Below, piece after piece: positions 23,398-35,618 of a DNA stretch of 64,000 nt. The DNA is taken from contig JADCRB010000037.1 in the NCBI GenBank assembly GCA_021464245.1, forward strand, positions 4,613,858 through 4,677,857. Direction: 5' to 3'. This stretch comes from Carallia brachiata (Eukaryota; Streptophyta; Magnoliopsida; Malpighiales; Rhizophoraceae). Every line of letters begins with the position of its first letter. Positions within the stretch are counted from its first letter, which is position 1. A program made the translations under genes and the position numbers. The notes under the pieces are model-generated. The model did not search any database. It saw nothing but the letters and a program-made list of their open reading frames with translations, and had not been told where the DNA came from.

Positions 23398-26300
23398 ATC
23401 ATGTTCGAACAGTTGTCCTCTCTCATCCTTACCGCTCCTCAAGGACATCCTTTTTTCTTTAATGCATATAATGTAATTATATTTGCAGGTTTTAGTTCCT
23501 CATGGTGCTCTATCTGTTTTCTAGCTTGATATTGTCTACGCCTGTATATACACTAATAATTTGTGGCTTTGTATTGAGTTGTAATTTGCCAAGCGGAAGA
23601 AATACCTGTGTTATTTGACCACTGACAAGTTACAATAATTCTGGTGGTGCCTAAATCCTTCTCAGGCACGTTTTAAGGCATAAGCGTTAGTATTATCCTT
23701 AGTTTATAAGTTTTATCTTTGCTTCTAACGACATCCATTTTCAGTTAGATGCCTGGTATCATCTTTCAGCCCGAAATTGAATTGAGGGATGCAATGTCAA
23801 GCCAAGGCCATTAAACACAGGTGTAGCGGAATTCAAATGTGAGATTCTGGTTTTTAAAACGAGAAGTTGCATCCACAATCAGAGAAAATTGATAAATTGA
23901 AAAATCTCATGGAGCCTAATTACTAAGCACTGACTATAGCTTAATTGCCACTAAGAGTCAAATCTTAATTCGAATCTTAAAATTCACTAATAGTTACTCC
24001 CTCTCTCCACTTCATTTGAAGTATAAGAGAATTACGCCGAGTCTTGCTTAATATAGCCATTTTAAAATGATACTTTCTTTGATACTCTCCTTCTTGGTAA
24101 TTTAAATTTAAATTTATATTTTAAGTACTTCTTAATTTTATTATATTGTTTTAGTAAATAAAATTCATTCACGATTTAATATAATATAATTTATTTTTTT
24201 AATTTTTTTTTTATTTTAAGTAGATTTCACTCTTTATGTAATGTAAAATTATAAGTAAATTATATTTATTAAAATATATAAATTAAATTAAAAATCTCCT
24301 ATATTTTTATAAATATTAGAAAAAAAGACTCAAAAATATTGCCATAGTTTGGGAGTGACACTATATCCCTATATCCCTTGGGTAAGCGTTATTCTAGGCC
24401 TTTTTCGATGGACTGGAGGCCTGAACAACTTTTTGCAAACCAGTCTTATACATACAGGATGCGCATGTTTAGTACGCAGATTAAATAATAAAATATAAAG
24501 TAATTTAAATTAATATAATATAAAATATATTAAATTATTAATTTATATTATATTTAAATAATATTAAATTATATATAATAGACATTCTATTCTATATTTA
24601 AGAGGTATGAGATAAAATAATATATTATATTAAAATAATTTTTTTTATTTTTAAAGATAATTAAATTATATTTATTATTAATTTTAATATTTTCTTGTTA
24701 AAAATAATTAAAATTAAGTAATAAAATTAATATTTATTTTTTTATATATTATAATGGTTATAAATTTTTTAATTTATATAAAACCTATTTTTAAAAATTG
24801 AGGTTTAAATTTATTTATATTTTTTAAAAAAAATTATGATTTTTAAATTCTTATTTTTTTTAAAAGTTACTTTAATAAATTTCATAATAATTAAAATATT
24901 TATCAAAAATAAGTATAATTCCTAGTACATAAAATATTACTCTTTCAAAAAAATAGCAAGTGATATTTTTCAAGCAAATTCCCCCGTGTTTTAGTTCGTT
25001 TTAGTTGTCAGGTGAATTTCTGTTTAAAATTTATTTTTTGTTATTTGTTTGATATCAGAACAAACCTTGATCAAAATTTAAAACTCGTTTTTGATCAAAA
25101 ACTAAAAGCAAAAAACTTCCAAATCTTGTTTCCAATCTGTTCACTGATAACAAAAGCTTAAAAAACCTTTGAAAATCCACAAAAGACCTTCAGATCCTAT
25201 CTGTTCTATCCGCCGCTGTCACTGCTTGTCAGACAGCTGCAAGCACCACCATATACGACAGTCGCTGTCATCGACGACACCCGAAAATCCCTGCCCCAGA
25301 ACCGTCAGTCATTGATATATGCACTCCCGGTCTCTGCATGCCGAGACATGACAGGAAAAGCCCCAAAATGGTCGCCCGAAGTTGCCACCGTCTCTTTTCG
25401 CCGCCGCGCTATTCCATCATCGCTAACCACCTTTGATAAAACGATCGACCTAGAATAATTCCCAGATGTCTGATCTTCTGATCTGGTGATTTCTGCCCTT
25501 AATTTGTCCACATTGGACCTTCTTGACGTCGTTCGATCGTTCTTTGTCGTCACTGCCGCTCTGCTCCGTTGAACCTCCGCGTCCAGGGTTCTGATCCATT
25601 GCCGACGCTTCATCACCCTCCGTATGGTCTCCCCGAGTCTCCCACCACCGTAGCCAAAGCCTGTCACCCCCGACCACTATCCGCTGTCGTTGGGAGGCAA
25701 GTCTGACAGATTATGTCATAATAGGGTTTTAGAAAGATATTTTTGCGAAATGTATTAATTATAAAATATTAGTTTATGAGATGAGAAAAATTTATCTATG
25801 AGAGTGATATAAATAGTACTATTTTATATTAACGTATTAGTAAGTTTATCTTAACTTATTTTATACTGATATTATTAATTAATTAAATTAAATTAAATTA
25901 AATTAATTAATTTTTAATTTATATTATTTTATCTTATTTCCTGAAACAAACTCATTCATCCGTGGCAAAACCGTGAGACAGTCCAGCACATATTGCCGCC
26001 AATGTATGAACGATATTGTTTGTTGAGTTAAGGAGAGAATGCAATTTGATGCAAGCGACACCACTGAACAAAACAAAAAGGGGTGGCTCAGATGAGCAAC
26101 AAAAGAAAAATATCTAAATAAAAAAACCCAACCTCCAAAGGTCTCCATCTTCTCATTTAATTGGAAAGGGAATTTGATTTGATTTTTTTGTCAAATTATG
26201 CTCTACCTCCAATCAAATTCCAAAACCCCATTGGCTAAAACCCAAAAAAGAAAAAAAAAAAAACTTAAAAAGCATGATAATAACAAAAAAAAATATAATT

Positions 26301-26771
26301 CAATCAAATTTTACTTAATCTTATAAATAAATGAAATTAAATATAAAAAAATATTTAAATATCTTTTTATTACCTCTGTCTTACTTATGTATTACTATAG
26401 TGTTTAGACAATTATAGTGTTTAGACAATTGATAAATGCACGCAAAAATTCTCTCAATACACGCACAACAAAATATTTGTGAAGTCCACTTTTACTTTAT
26501 AGCATATGTGTAAGAAGAGATTTAAGTGTGTATAGAACCATTTACTAATGTTTAATACAAAAGTCATGACCCTCCGCAAAATTCAACGTCAACCTCACAT
26601 TCTTCCAAAAATCCATCCAAGGAATCATCACTTGGCTATTGAGCCCCTCTCTTATTCCATTTCTTTTTTGGATGTTGCAACTTGCAAAAACACCGAGCAA
26701 ACCACACAATATGGAATCCAATCTAAACACGTACATTTGTCACATACCAGACAATGCGAACACTTTGGTGG
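23398..26771. other. Intergenic DNA between FTSZ2 and the BIC gene
   Basis: After the FTSZ2 3' UTR the sequence is very AT-rich (24060-24930 is nearly all A/T). It is interrupted by a GC-rich island at about 25180-25700, then AT-rich again with a TTAAA/TTAAT repeat near 25870-25920. A 17-bp near-direct repeat (TAGTGTTTAGACAATTA) sits near 26397-26428. No gene was recognised. The reading frames within the GC island show no domain I know. Confidence 0.45.
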
Positions 26772-26779
26772 TGACGTGT
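26772..26779 (+). promoter_or_regulatory. ACGT element upstream of the BIC gene
   Basis: TGACGTGT, a C/G-box hybrid of the type bound by HY5 and related bZIPs, lies 161 bp before the BIC ATG. In Arabidopsis BIC transcription is light-induced through HY5, so position and motif agree. Binding in this species is inferred. Confidence 0.45.
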
Positions 26780-26939
26780 AAACTGACTTCCCACCCATTT
26801 TATGAGCTTGTTCCCCACAAATAAGGCCCCCAAAGGGAGCTCTAGGGGAAAACTCTAAAGCAAATCTTTTTTTGTGAAGAACAAGAACAAGAAAGCTTGG
26901 TGAAGGAGAATCACGGCAAGAACAGAGCTAATCTCACTC

Positions 26940-27443
26940 ATGAAAGAAAAACCAACCAAAATGACGCCTTCCTCTCACGACCAAAGCCCAACACTTCCTC
27001 TGGAAAAAACCAACGAAGCTCGTCAATCCCAGAAGACTGTCAACAACGTTGAAACTGAAAGCTCGTTCCTGAAATCCCATGATCTTGCGGGCGACAGCAA
27101 AAGTAATACAAAACACTCATATTCGAACACCCATCAGGCTAAAAATCTAGAAACACCAAAGCATGGCCTGCCAGGAGATGCCATGGATGCAGAACAGGAA
27201 CCTAGTGGGTCTGGCGCGGGGCTTTGTGGACGTGAAAGACTGAAGAGACATAGGACTGAGGTAGCAGGAAGCGTTTGGATCCCTGAGATATGGGGTCAGG
27301 AGCAGCTTTTGAAGGATTGGATTGACTGTTCTGCCTTCGATGGTTCTTTAGTGCCTAACAGAATCATGTCTGCTCGTTCAGCTCTTGTTGAAGAAGGCAG
27401 GAGAGCAAATTCCGGCAGATTACGAATAGAATACAGGTGTTGA
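26940..27443 (+). CDS. BIC1: BIC-type blue-light inhibitor of cryptochromes
   Basis: Single exon, 167 aa. BIC1 and BIC2 bind photoexcited cryptochrome CRY2 in the nucleus and block its dimerisation, damping blue-light signalling. Residues 1-95 are polar and apparently disordered (Ser, Lys, Glu, Asn rich). Residues 97-155 are the conserved CRY-interacting domain, with blocks [34 protein letters not shown] and [14 protein letters not shown], followed by a basic tail ending RC. The match to BIC across this domain is strong; whether it is orthologous to BIC1 or BIC2 rests on synteny. QCR9 lies next door on the same strand and FTSZ2 on the other side, as for BIC1 (At3g52740) in Arabidopsis. The ATG at 26940 gives the only full-length frame. 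Intronless structure is normal for this family. Confidence 0.9.
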   Translation: MKEKPTKMTPSSHDQSPTLPLEKTNEARQSQKTVNNVETESSFLKSHDLAGDSKSNTKHSYSNTHQAKNLETPKHGLPGDAMDAEQEPSGSGAGLCGRERLKRHRTEVAGSVWIPEIWGQEQLLKDWIDCSAFDGSLVPNRIMSARSALVEEGRRANSGRLRIEYRC

Positions 27444-29490
27444 GAATTGTCTTTGGTTTAACATAATCATGTTGTAATCATGTTCTTTTTTTTTTTTTTT
27501 TGAGAACCTATATTTCAACGTTTATTAGTACTTGAGGGAGGACAAAAAAATAAAGAAGTTGATTAAATGTTCCCTGTCCAAGAAATTGGAAATGTTTACC
27601 TCGATGAGTACCGGCAATTTTTTTTGGGTTTTAAGAATCATTCAACCCAACGTTTGACGTAATTTAAATACATGATATTAATAAAGATTCCAATATCATA
27701 TCAAAACATTTTTACTAAAATATTTTTCTCTCAGTAGTTATTTTTAGACCATCACAAAAAATGTTATGCAGTGAAACTTCTAAATGAATTATTTATTAAA
27801 TTATGATATAAGTCATGATTAGAGCTGGAATTGAGAATTAATAACTACAAATCAATTGTGCCAATTAACATAAAAGCAATGTTTTTTCCTTTTTTATTTT
27901 AGTCAAAAGGAAGGCAAAGCCCAATTTAAGAAGCTATGATCCTATGAGAGTTGCTTCACGTCAACAAGGACCAAAACAGCAGTGCATTAGCTGTATTCCA
28001 GCCATGGTTGCAATTTCTCCAAAATTTGCCTGCTGTCTGCTATGTAAAATCGTGTCGCATGACTTTGGGCATTAGTGCAAGTAATTATTAATTTTGTTGA
28101 TTAAAAGTGTGGTTTAAAATTTTTACTCTCATTACACTTTCTCCTTTCTCATTATATCTGTTTAACTCTCTCTTAAGATTAGAAAAAAAAAAAAAAAACG
28201 TAACTTGAACCAGCAAAAATCCGTTCTGAAGCAGTTAACGTTCTGCCATTACTGGGAAATCATAAGAGGGAATTTTGAAATATGAATTTGCTGATTCTGT
28301 ATCTCTCGATGCTTGGTGGAGATTGAAGAGATAGCGAACAAGTTGAAGTTGCCACCGTGCTTTGATCAAATGTCTTCTTTGCTAGCTTATTGTTCCATCA
28401 ATCAATACCAAAGCTCAGTTCTCACATAAGCTCGTTTTGGCTAAGTGGTCTGGACGCATCGTTAATGTACCTCCTTAGATCGAACATTAATTATTCGATA
28501 AATTATTTTTTGGGGTTGTAAGGGAGGCTAAAAAAATTATAAATAAGATAATGGAGTCTCTAAAACTTGAATATATGATCCAAAGATCTCAACAAAATAT
28601 TCTAAAAATACAAGACATTTCATAAATTATTTATTAAATTAAGTTTTCAACTTTTTGGTTCCTTTAATATTATTGTTGTCCAAAAACTTATCGATAAATT
28701 TAGTTTTCAATTCACATAATGGTATAAAGGGCAGATGACACATATACATGGAAGTACATAAGAACTTTCCCATGATCCCTCACGAAATATAAACCAACCA
28801 ATTAATATCAAATATACCCCTATACTTGGTGCCCTTCTATGTCACGTTAAAAAAAAAAATCGTTTTTGCACGTTGTATTTATTTTAGGAGATACAAAACT
28901 TTGAGATGAAATTGAAAATTCTAAAGTAGGCATAAAGAAAATAATAAATAGCATTTTTTATTCTTAATTTTCAAGAAAAATCAAACCATTAACAAATTTT
29001 CTAATAACAATAAAATTAAATTTGAATCCAAGCTCAAAAAGTTACAATCTCCTTTTTTTTTTTTTCTTTTCTTTTTGTCCGTGATTTGAACATTAATCTT
29101 CATTACAAGGACCAAGATTCCAAATTTACCATTAGACTGCGCGGTTGGTAGCCACAAATCTTCTACTTTAAGAAGTGGTTAGACCAAATGTCTTTTTGTT
29201 CTTTTTTGGTCCGAACATTCTCTTTTCCCCTTTGTTTTTTAGTTCTGATATACACCACGAAAGTTTTTTTTTTTTTTGATTATTCACAAATTAATTTTTT
29301 TTCTTGATCTGACAAAGAGTTTTTGATAATTTTACTTTTATTATTTAAAATTAAACCTTTAGTAGACTTAATATTACTCTAAATTTTTTTGCGTTATTTA
29401 TTTTTATTTTTCTTTTTTTTGGTCAAATTCTTTTTCCCTTCTGACTTCTAGGGAATATGTTGGAATTGGATGTCCAAGCTATTGGGTTCG
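27444..29490. other. Intergenic DNA between BIC and QCR9
   Basis: AT-rich with no recognised coding sequence. There is a T run plus GAGAAC near 27486-27507 (as at 5.66 kb), but no convincing target-site duplication. TGGCTAAGTGG near 28438-28448 matches a polymerase III A box, but a good B box is missing, so I do not call a SINE. Confidence 0.45.
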
Positions 29491-29494
29491 TCAC

Positions 29495-29668
29495 TGGGCC
29501 TAATTGACCATTTGGGCCCAGAAACGGCTCCGAGCCGACTGACCCGGTGGTCATCTCTCGCCCTCTCAGCTCGCCATCGCTCAATCGTCATCGTCGCGAT
29601 TGAACAAAAACAAAACAAAACGCATAGAACCTTTCTGTGTTGTAGGCCTCTGCAAAGGCAAACCCTAA
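29495..29668 (+). promoter_or_regulatory. Site II elements and telo-box of QCR9
   Basis: TGGGCC at 29495-29500 and TGGGCCCA at 29513-29520 are site II elements bound by TCP factors. AAACCCTAA at 29660-29668 is a telo-box in the likely leader, 43 bp before the ATG. This pairing is typical of plant genes for respiratory-chain and ribosomal proteins that are co-expressed in growing cells. Confidence 0.6.
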
Positions 29669-29710
29669 GGCACAGATCCCACCTGCAACGCCGGAGAAAA
29701 AAAAATCGCC

Positions 29711-31488
29711 ATGGAATACGCTCCTCGTAGATCTCAGAAAGGTCCCCTGGAACTCATTTACAGGTTGATCATGCGCCGGACCTCCGTCTACGCCACCTTT
29801 GTCGTCGCCGGCGCTTTCGCCGGCGAGCGGGTATGTGCTGCTGCGATCTTTTTCACTGCTGCTTAATCATTTTTTTAAAATAAAATGTTGACTTTAATGG
29901 TCGAGTAAAGGTTGGCTTTTCTAAATTTATTGTTATATTATACCCATCTACGGTGCCGTTTGGTTTTCCATTGATCGTCTAGTTCCTTGTTTCTCTGAAG
30001 AAGTGGATTGGAAAGAGGATTTTCGTTTCTTATTGAATCGGTTTGTTTGTTGTTTCAAGGTTGATGATTGAGATTTTGGAAATTTATTCCTGTTGGGATC
30101 TCAAAATAATGCATCATAATGGAATAATGCTTACATGTTTAGACGAAGAGAGAGAGGAGCTTGATATGATAGTGAAATTGATGTGGGTGAACACTTTTGT
30201 AATCACATTATGCTTTATAAGATCCGGACCCGGAATTTTCAATTCCTTTTCTGTGGGTTGAGCTTTCTTATCATAGCTGATCTGGGTGCAGGCTGTGGAT
30301 TATGGAGTGCACAAGCTTTGGGAATACAATAATGTTGGGGTATGTGGTACTCACGTATTTACAGAGTGATTCTGTCACTTTTGCCTTGTCTAAAAACAGA
30401 ATAACAAAATTTCCACATTTTTATAGAATTGCATGTTTACTTTTTTCCTTTGGCCAAGGAAAATTTTTCTGGTCTGCTAAAGCTTTCCATAGGCAACTCT
30501 ACGATGTAGAATTGTGTTACATGCATTTTGGTTAAGCTTTTGTTATTGGTCATTATTGGTATTTGGTTTCCGGTGAAAATTGTGAGGTCCTCTTGCACTT
30601 CATTCATGACCTTTTTTTGAGACTCTATTCACTAGTCTTGTTTTCAAGCTATCTATTTCTTATTCACAATATTGTCAAAAGTAATTCTTGCTGATCATTA
30701 TACTTATAAATGGAAGGAGATGTAAATTGTCAGAGCAATGCCTTCTATTGAATATGAGCCTCTCTAGGAAATTGATTCTACGCATTATAGTGGCTGTTGA
30801 AAGTCTACTTTGTTTTGGTAAGGAAAAAAATTTCCTTATTTTACCTCCTTTTGTTGCCTACTTTTCGTGATGTAATCTTTGGTTGTTAATCATAAATGCA
30901 CCTGGTTTTACGAATGAGGGATTATGTTTAAATCCGGAGAGAACAGAGGCTCTAATATTACTTGTTTACTGAAGTTGAAGTTCAACTTTCCCTTAGAACA
31001 ATTAGTGATTCTTGAGTTTCATATCATTTGAACTTGCATGATCAATTTTGGCTTAAGGTGCAGTTCTTTATTGTGGTTGTTAGTCCAATTACTTGTCTCA
31101 CCTTCATCTCTTGAGACAGAGTGTGAAATTCTAACCAAAGAGCCTGTTGGGCTCAAATTTGAGATGTTATTTTCTTTGGTTTATTGTCCTCAAAATTGCT
31201 CTTCCAGTTTTCACAAAGATTGTCTGGACAGTGGATTATGCTGGATTGACCTATTGTACATGAACATATGGTCATGGTCTGCTTTATGTGCCTTTTCAAT
31301 CATCTATGTATGTTCTCCTCCATTTTCCTGATTACGTGAGGGAAACTCAACAATATGACAGTCGAAATGTACAATTGAGTGCTGCTACACGGTATTGCTT
31401 TGGTTTTCTCTGACTTGATTGATAAATGTTTTTGTTACAGAAACGTTATGAAGATATCCCAGTTTTGGGGCAAAGGCAATCAGAATAA
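29711..31488 (+). CDS. QCR9: Cytochrome b-c1 complex subunit 9 (complex III)
   Basis: Exons 29711-29830, 30292-30339 and 31441-31488 join to 71 aa, the usual length. QCR9 is a small single-span subunit of mitochondrial ubiquinol-cytochrome c reductase in the inner membrane. The N-terminus MEYAPRRSQKG and the block LIMRRTSVYATFVVAGAFAG (about residues 19-38), holding the membrane segment, are family hallmarks. Exon 2 gives AVDYGVHKLWEYNNVG and exon 3 KRYEDIPVLGQRQSE. All three introns-exon junctions are phase 0 with GT-AG borders. The gene is tail to tail with ISCA2. Introns of 461 and 1101 bp are far larger than the coding exons. Site II and telo-box motifs upstream fit co-regulation with other respiratory genes. 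Confidence 0.95.
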
Positions 31489-32947
31489 CAAGTTTATGAA
31501 CTCTTCTTTCTGGCCATTTTGATGTTGAAGATGTCAGGCAAGCATCTATTTAGTTGGTAGAAATTGTAATTGTTGCAATAAGTATAATTCAGTTGGGCAA
31601 ACCAGACCACTGAGTCTTTTGGAGTTACATGGTGTGAATTATGTAGGTTTACAGTGATATGGCTGGGATATATTCTTCAGTTTACAATTTCTACTTTGTT
31701 TTCTGTGTTTCTTTCCTGGCTTTTGGTTATCTTGTTCACATGCCTATGATGATTTATGTTTCCATGTTAGTGTTGGTCTTTGGCCCCTCATTTTTTTACT
31801 AGCCATCATCCCTTTTTTAAAATGCGTTTCCATTTTGTTGTCAAAGAATTAAATTATGACCTGAATGAGTTTCTCCGTAAGGTATTTGTTTCTTTGTGGT
31901 CATCGTGCAACTAGAATCTGTGCATAATTTTAAACAAATATTCTTGTGCCTGTAACATAAGAGCATGTGAAACTAGAATATGTGAAAGTCAGGTATCTGT
32001 AGCATAAGAGTACCATTGGAGAACTGTGTGATATCTATTAGGAATATCATTTGCTATTACTGAGGGTTGTTTAGGGAAGTAGCTAGAGCAAGATGTTTTG
32101 TTGACTTGAGGCAATGTAGAGCAATGCAGATTGGTCTTGCCTTTGCCAATAATTTGCCTCTCGTGAGGACTGAGGAGTAACCACCTCAGAGCAACCCTTC
32201 CTTGTGGGGACACCCCTTCGTATGAAAAAGAGTGACATTTTTACTTTGATAGTTCTTCTTTATGCACAATGAAGCAAAGAAGTCCGAGAAGGAAGATCAG
32301 TTATCAGTCAACTTAGCAATAGGTGTCCCAAGCTCGTTCAAAGACTACCTTGGAATAGCTCTTTGAAAAACTTGTATTTTCCGTCACAAATGGAAATTTT
32401 GATTAAAATGCCGACCCATAGATGGAAGCAGTAAGGCTTCACTTGTTCTTGATTGAGTGGAAAGGTAGGATAGTAAGTTGTCGCGAATAATAATATGCTT
32501 GTGGCTAGCAGAGTATGTAAACAGTTCCCTGTGACAGCAGAGATCAAATAACTTGTGTAAGGCATCGCAATTCATAACATACTCTTCGTTTGTTTTATTT
32601 GTTACAATTTCAAGTACATAATCTGGACCTTTTCCCTCATGTGGCCAGGGGGAAACTAAGTCCAATGTAACACAACTCACACCATGATAAGAGTTGGTCC
32701 ATGGTTTTGATCATGAATGGTGATCAGTGATCACCAATCAAGTAGGGACGATTACAATTTTTCAATTTCAGATGATGATGGTACACACCGTATTTACATT
32801 ATTGGTACCCGCGGAACGGGCATGGCAATTGTAGTCAAAAGACAGACATAATATTGGAGAAACGCATGCTAGATATAGATTCAATGAACATTGAATCGAC
32901 CTAAATTTTTATTTGCGCTAGAGCCACATCGAACGTCTCCCAAAGAG
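31489..32947. other. Convergent intergenic region between QCR9 and ISCA2
   Basis: Both 3' UTRs end here. Short frames at 31989-32213 and 32338-32680 (minus) have no recognisable content. A small inverted sequence, GGTGATCAGTGATCACC, lies near 32719-32735. Confidence 0.5.
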
Positions 32948-35618
32948 TTACTGCTTCACCATGAACGAACTTTTACAACTGCACCCAGCCACCGCGCTTG
33001 GGTTTGAGGTCACCTATACACAAAACAAAGACTATAATTATCAGAACATCAGCCGGTAGAGAAGAAAGAAAATGCTTTTGAACCAATCAACACGAAGCAA
33101 TTTTTTTCAGAACACAAGTAGATCCTTTGGGCTTTGCACTCCTGCAATCAACATGCTTCTGAGAGTAAATCAATGCAAACAAAGACTCATAAAACTTAGT
33201 AATTCTAACTTTCAATTGATTTTAACTTTTGTTTTTCCCGATAGAATCTTGATAGTTTATTAAAGTTTAACCATTGACTTTCAATATAGACAGGCTATTT
33301 CTAAAAATCTAATTCCACATTATTATAAGTTGATTTGGCAACTCTAGATATGACAGGACCTAGGTTGAACTTGATTTAGAGTTCAATATCATGTTCTATC
33401 CATTGAAATTTGCTACTTGAAAATCTAATAAAAGATTGAAAATTTTAATAAGGGCATTTAAGTCAACAAACTTTCAAAAAAGAAAAGTAAAATAGTAAGA
33501 AAAGTTAGTAACTGGTCACATTCAATATTATGTATTATAGGTATATGACAGTTTAATAACACAGGTACTGTGCTAGTTGGTTTCCCACATTATTGGTGAT
33601 TTTTTGTCTCGTTTCCATTCCTTTTGACTACTGGTATGCTCAAGGCAGCCATGTTTTTTCCTTTCTACTTCAAACAGTTGAGAAACTAGTTTGGATCTTG
33701 CGTTTGTGTTTTTCCAGATATTATGCTTTCCATTTACTTAATTTTTCTTCCCCTTTTTGTTGAATTCTTGTTGTCACCTCACAAAATAAAAAAGATTTAT
33801 TGCAGAACAGATGAGAAAATTTAGCTTACTACGAAAGCAGAACGGATCAGCTCCTCAACATAGTCAACCGTGGCCCCTTTCACAAAATCATATGAAATGT
33901 TATCGACCACCAATTTGACTCCTCCTTCTTCAAAAACTCTGGGGTCACAAACAAAAAGATATAAAAGCATAAGAAAGCTACAAATTTCAAAGTCGATCAC
34001 CAAAACTAGAAAGAAACGGTGCATAGAAGGTTAGAAAAGAGAAAAGAACCTGTCATCTGATTTAACTGTGTTGTCGAAGTCAAAAACGTACTGGAAACCA
34101 GAACATCCACCAGTTTCGACGCTTAAACGAAGCAACTTTTCCTCTGCGACTCCTTCACTGGCTTGCAGTTCCTTCATTCTCTGCAAGGAAATTTGTTTTA
34201 GTTAATGAACAAGCCAGAATAAATAATGGCATAGGCAAGACGGGGAGCTTCATGATAACAGAAATAAGAAATTAAACAGGTTCAATTCAAGAGTCTATGC
34301 CCATAACTATCCCAACAAAGAGCACTAAGGATTGTAAAATGCGCTATCAAAGCAAAAGCCATAGAAACTGCCAATTGAGGTCTTCTGACTAAAAAGGATA
34401 TCTCACTAGGATCTACCAAACAGCCATTTTCGATGACAAGGAACCCCTTTCAAGCAAACTCCAAAACATAAAGTGCACTTAGGTGGATTTGAACCTAAGA
34501 CCGTGTGCCTACTCACACAATCTTAGTTTCACCCATCCTACTAGGCTAGCTAGCTGTGGGTAGTTATCTACCAAATACCCATTGGTGGGGCATTAGACAT
34601 TGTGAGCTGTGAACCTTTTAGTTGAATGATCCTTCTATACTGTGGGAGGGCAAAATAAATGAAAAGTAACAATAAAAACTTGGAACTCACTCGGCCAAAT
34701 AAACCTATCTAAGCCAAGGATATCCTAGAAGATGCTGAGTTTAAAGTGCACATTCACGTTACTGGTTTCTCATTACTGGTTCCTTTGACAGATGATGTTT
34801 GTAAAATCATTCGTCTGGCAGAAGAGAAGAAGACGACCGAGGACATTTTCCGGCAACCATAAAACGCCGTGGCCATTGATTCGCTTGCAAAAACCAGGCC
34901 TGCGAGCATTGCTGACGCGCAGCATAAAGACCAGCAACGACTGGATGGAACCGGTGACCAGATATAGAATTGGCCGATCTGTCCACTAATGGCTAACCCC
35001 CCTCCACAATTTGGATCTGCCGATCGAATTCATAGTGCTGCAGGCGCTTCCGCCATACTCATAGCACTTGAAATATGCGCGAACCACAGACGCGGCCCCT
35101 CATCGGCGTATTGCAGAGGAACACGCAAGCTACAAGCGGAAGCGCGTGTTCTACACGCTTCTAAGCGAAATACTTAGTGCGAACGAGCGCTAATTATCAA
35201 TATCAACAAAACATTTGCAAGATAAGGCCCGAAGTATCACTTTGTGTTCCTCCTACTCGCAAACAGGAAAAAAAATTGAAAAAAAATCTTCGACGATTAA
35301 CCAACAGCAAATGAGCAAAACAAATTGAAGATCAGCCATAAAAATCCGAACCAGCAGAAAATAATTACAAAAAAAAAAAAAAAGAAAGAAAAGCAAACAG
35401 GCAAGGAACAAAATCAAGAAACGATAAATTGGGAAATAAATCGTGAAGAGTACCCGGACACAACTGTCGGTCAATCGAATGGCGTCGTCGGAAGGAGAAG
35501 GAGAGGGAGGAGAGTAGGTCTCAGGGAGAGCCGAGGTGGAGCTGAGGAGACGGTGGTTCCGGCGAATCCAGGCGGTGAAGAAGGGCGTTACGCGCTGAAT
35601 CAACGACGGTCTCGACAT
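32948..35618 (-). CDS. IscA-like iron-sulfur assembly protein, ISCA2 type, mitochondrial
   Basis: Minus-strand exons 35618-35454, 34180-34050, 33938-33830 and 33013-32948 join to 156 aa. It is an A-type Fe-S protein of the ISCA2/At5g03905 group, expected to act with ISCA1 in mitochondrial [4Fe-4S] assembly. Residues 1 to about 40 are basic and Ser-rich ([14 protein letters not shown]...), a mitochondrial presequence. Cysteine ligands are Cys81 ([10 protein letters not shown]) and Cys146/Cys148 (GCSCKSSF). The conserved block [26 protein letters not shown] lies in exon 3. It differs from the ISCA1-type gene at 12.6-15.2 kb in three ways: GGCSGF instead of RGCNGL, GCSC instead of CGCG, and an extra intron. 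Intron 1 (1.27 kb) contains a SINE-like relic and a GC-rich island. The acceptor of exon 4 (TATAG) is slightly unusual. Confidence 0.94.
34485..34548 (-). mobile_element. tRNA-derived SINE-like relic in ISCA2 intron 1
   Basis: On the minus strand TAGCCTAGTAGG (34537-34548) resembles an A box and GGTTCAAATCC (34485-34495) is a good B box, 41 bases apart. No acceptor-stem pairing is visible, so it is a SINE head or tRNA relic rather than a functional tRNA. The borders are not defined. Orientation is the same as the host gene. Confidence 0.45.

Noticed and set aside
25305..25677. Two overlapping minus-strand frames in the GC-rich island
   Set aside because: No domain recognised; open probably because of GC-rich composition. 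Kept as a finding, not as genes.
28430..28500. tRNA or SINE candidate with a perfect A box
   Set aside because: No acceptable B box at the right distance and no cloverleaf pairing.
29470..29730. 86-codon frame before QCR9
   Set aside because: It is promoter and leader sequence with site II and telo-box motifs, out of frame with QCR9.
31038..31331. 97-codon frame inside QCR9 intron 2
   Set aside because: Lies wholly in the intron, low-complexity hydrophobic content, no similarity recognised.
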